This document shows, piece after piece, positions 63,561 to 64,000 of a stretch of DNA of 64,000 nucleotides. Made by a program: the position numbers and the translations under genes. Location of the stretch: contig JAREIK010010198.1 in the NCBI GenBank assembly GCA_029783825.1, positions 1-64,000 of the forward strand. Reading direction: 5' to 3'. The notes beneath the pieces were generated by a model. It was not told the DNA's origin and did no database searches. It saw only the letters and a list, made by a program, of their open reading frames with translations. Positions within the stretch are counted from its first letter, which is position 1; each line of letters starts with the position of its first letter. The stretch comes from Sapria himalayana. Lineage: Eukaryota; Streptophyta; Magnoliopsida; Malpighiales; Rafflesiaceae.

Positions 63561-64000
63561 TATTCAGTATAATTATAATTGTTATTTTAATTATTTATTA
63601 GTTTATTTTGATCGAAATATTAATTACAAAATAAATTATTAGTGAGACAGATCTAATTTAAATTAAACCGTTATATCCTAAATAATAAAGAATAAATCTC
63701 ACTTTTTTTCATTTTAATTTTAAATATTCAAATTTAATTATTTATTTTTATATAATTATTAATTACAAAATAAATTATGAGTTACACAAATATAATTTAT
63801 ATAAATTATTTTTCACCAAAATAATATAGATAAACTTTTTAAAAGAGAAAAAAAGTTCAAAACAAAAAATTATTATATAGTAATATATTTTGATTTTCAT
63901 CTGAATCATTTTAGGTTTTGTAAATATATTTTAAATGGTATATATCTTATTAATAATAGATTATTATTTTATTTTTTCATCATTATTAGAATATTTATCA
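63561..64000 (+). repeat. AT-rich satellite, plus-polarity, to the window end
   Basis: The array resumes at TTATTCAGTATAATT in a B-type unit and continues past the end of the window. It mirrors the sequence just left of 34977, including the GAGACAGATCTAATTT word. No genes are visible. Confidence 0.88.

Noticed and set aside
1..64000. CRISPR-like array suggested by regular repeats
   Set aside because: The period is about 600 bp with diverged units, no short direct repeats with unique spacers, and plant-type transposons are present.
1..64000. Organelle or bacterial origin suggested by high A+T
   Set aside because: No organelle or bacterial genes occur in 64 kb, while hAT transposons and a solo-LTR-like insert point to nuclear plant DNA.

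Overview
The window looks like gene-free, strongly A+T-rich (about four-fifths by eye) nuclear heterochromatin from a plant. The plant call rests on two decayed hAT (Ac-like, BED-finger) transposons of the type common in plant genomes, a solo-LTR-like insert, and short tracts with the plant telomere-like TTTAGGG heptamer. No intact protein gene, rRNA, tRNA or CRISPR was found. Species is not assignable from the sequence alone.

Almost everything is one family of diverged tandem repeats with a basic period near 600 bp (560-610 bp, with a longer variant of about 730-760 bp). Each unit has, in order on its sense strand: an 88-100 bp ladder of degenerate octamers (TAAACCCC-like); an A/T-rich body with the recurrent words ATTATGAGTGAGACAAAT and TTTTGATCATTATTA; a perfect or near-perfect palindrome, TCAAAGGTTATAACCTTTGA; and a second small hairpin around AATAACAAAA / TTTTGTTATT. 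Array polarity changes four times: + (1-9.61 kb), - (9.61-14.92), + (14.92-19.52), - (19.52-43.30), + (43.30-64.0).

Three kinds of non-satellite sequence interrupt the array, each present twice. (1) hAT elements at 2253-5920 and 47852-51538 lie in the same orientation with 18-bp terminal inverted repeats, 8-bp target duplications and a broken minus-strand transposase. (2) A 571-bp solo-LTR-like insert occurs at 25300-25870 and, inverted, at 57051-57621. (3) A roughly 2.5-kb composite insert of more ordinary base composition occurs at 34977-37456 and, inverted, at 61087-63560. Both copies of each insert sit at the same position in the repeat unit with matching flanks, so each appears to have inserted once and then been copied with surrounding satellite. 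Sites lacking the LTR-like insert remain at about 7.69 kb and 33.77 kb, which gives a relative order of events: hAT insertion, direct duplication, LTR insertion in one lineage, inverted duplication.

The most noteworthy thing here is therefore not a gene system but the array architecture: a palindrome-bearing, octamer-ladder satellite in higher-order, polarity-switching blocks, with several deletion breakpoints falling exactly in the palindrome. All similarity judgements were made by eye, without alignment software.
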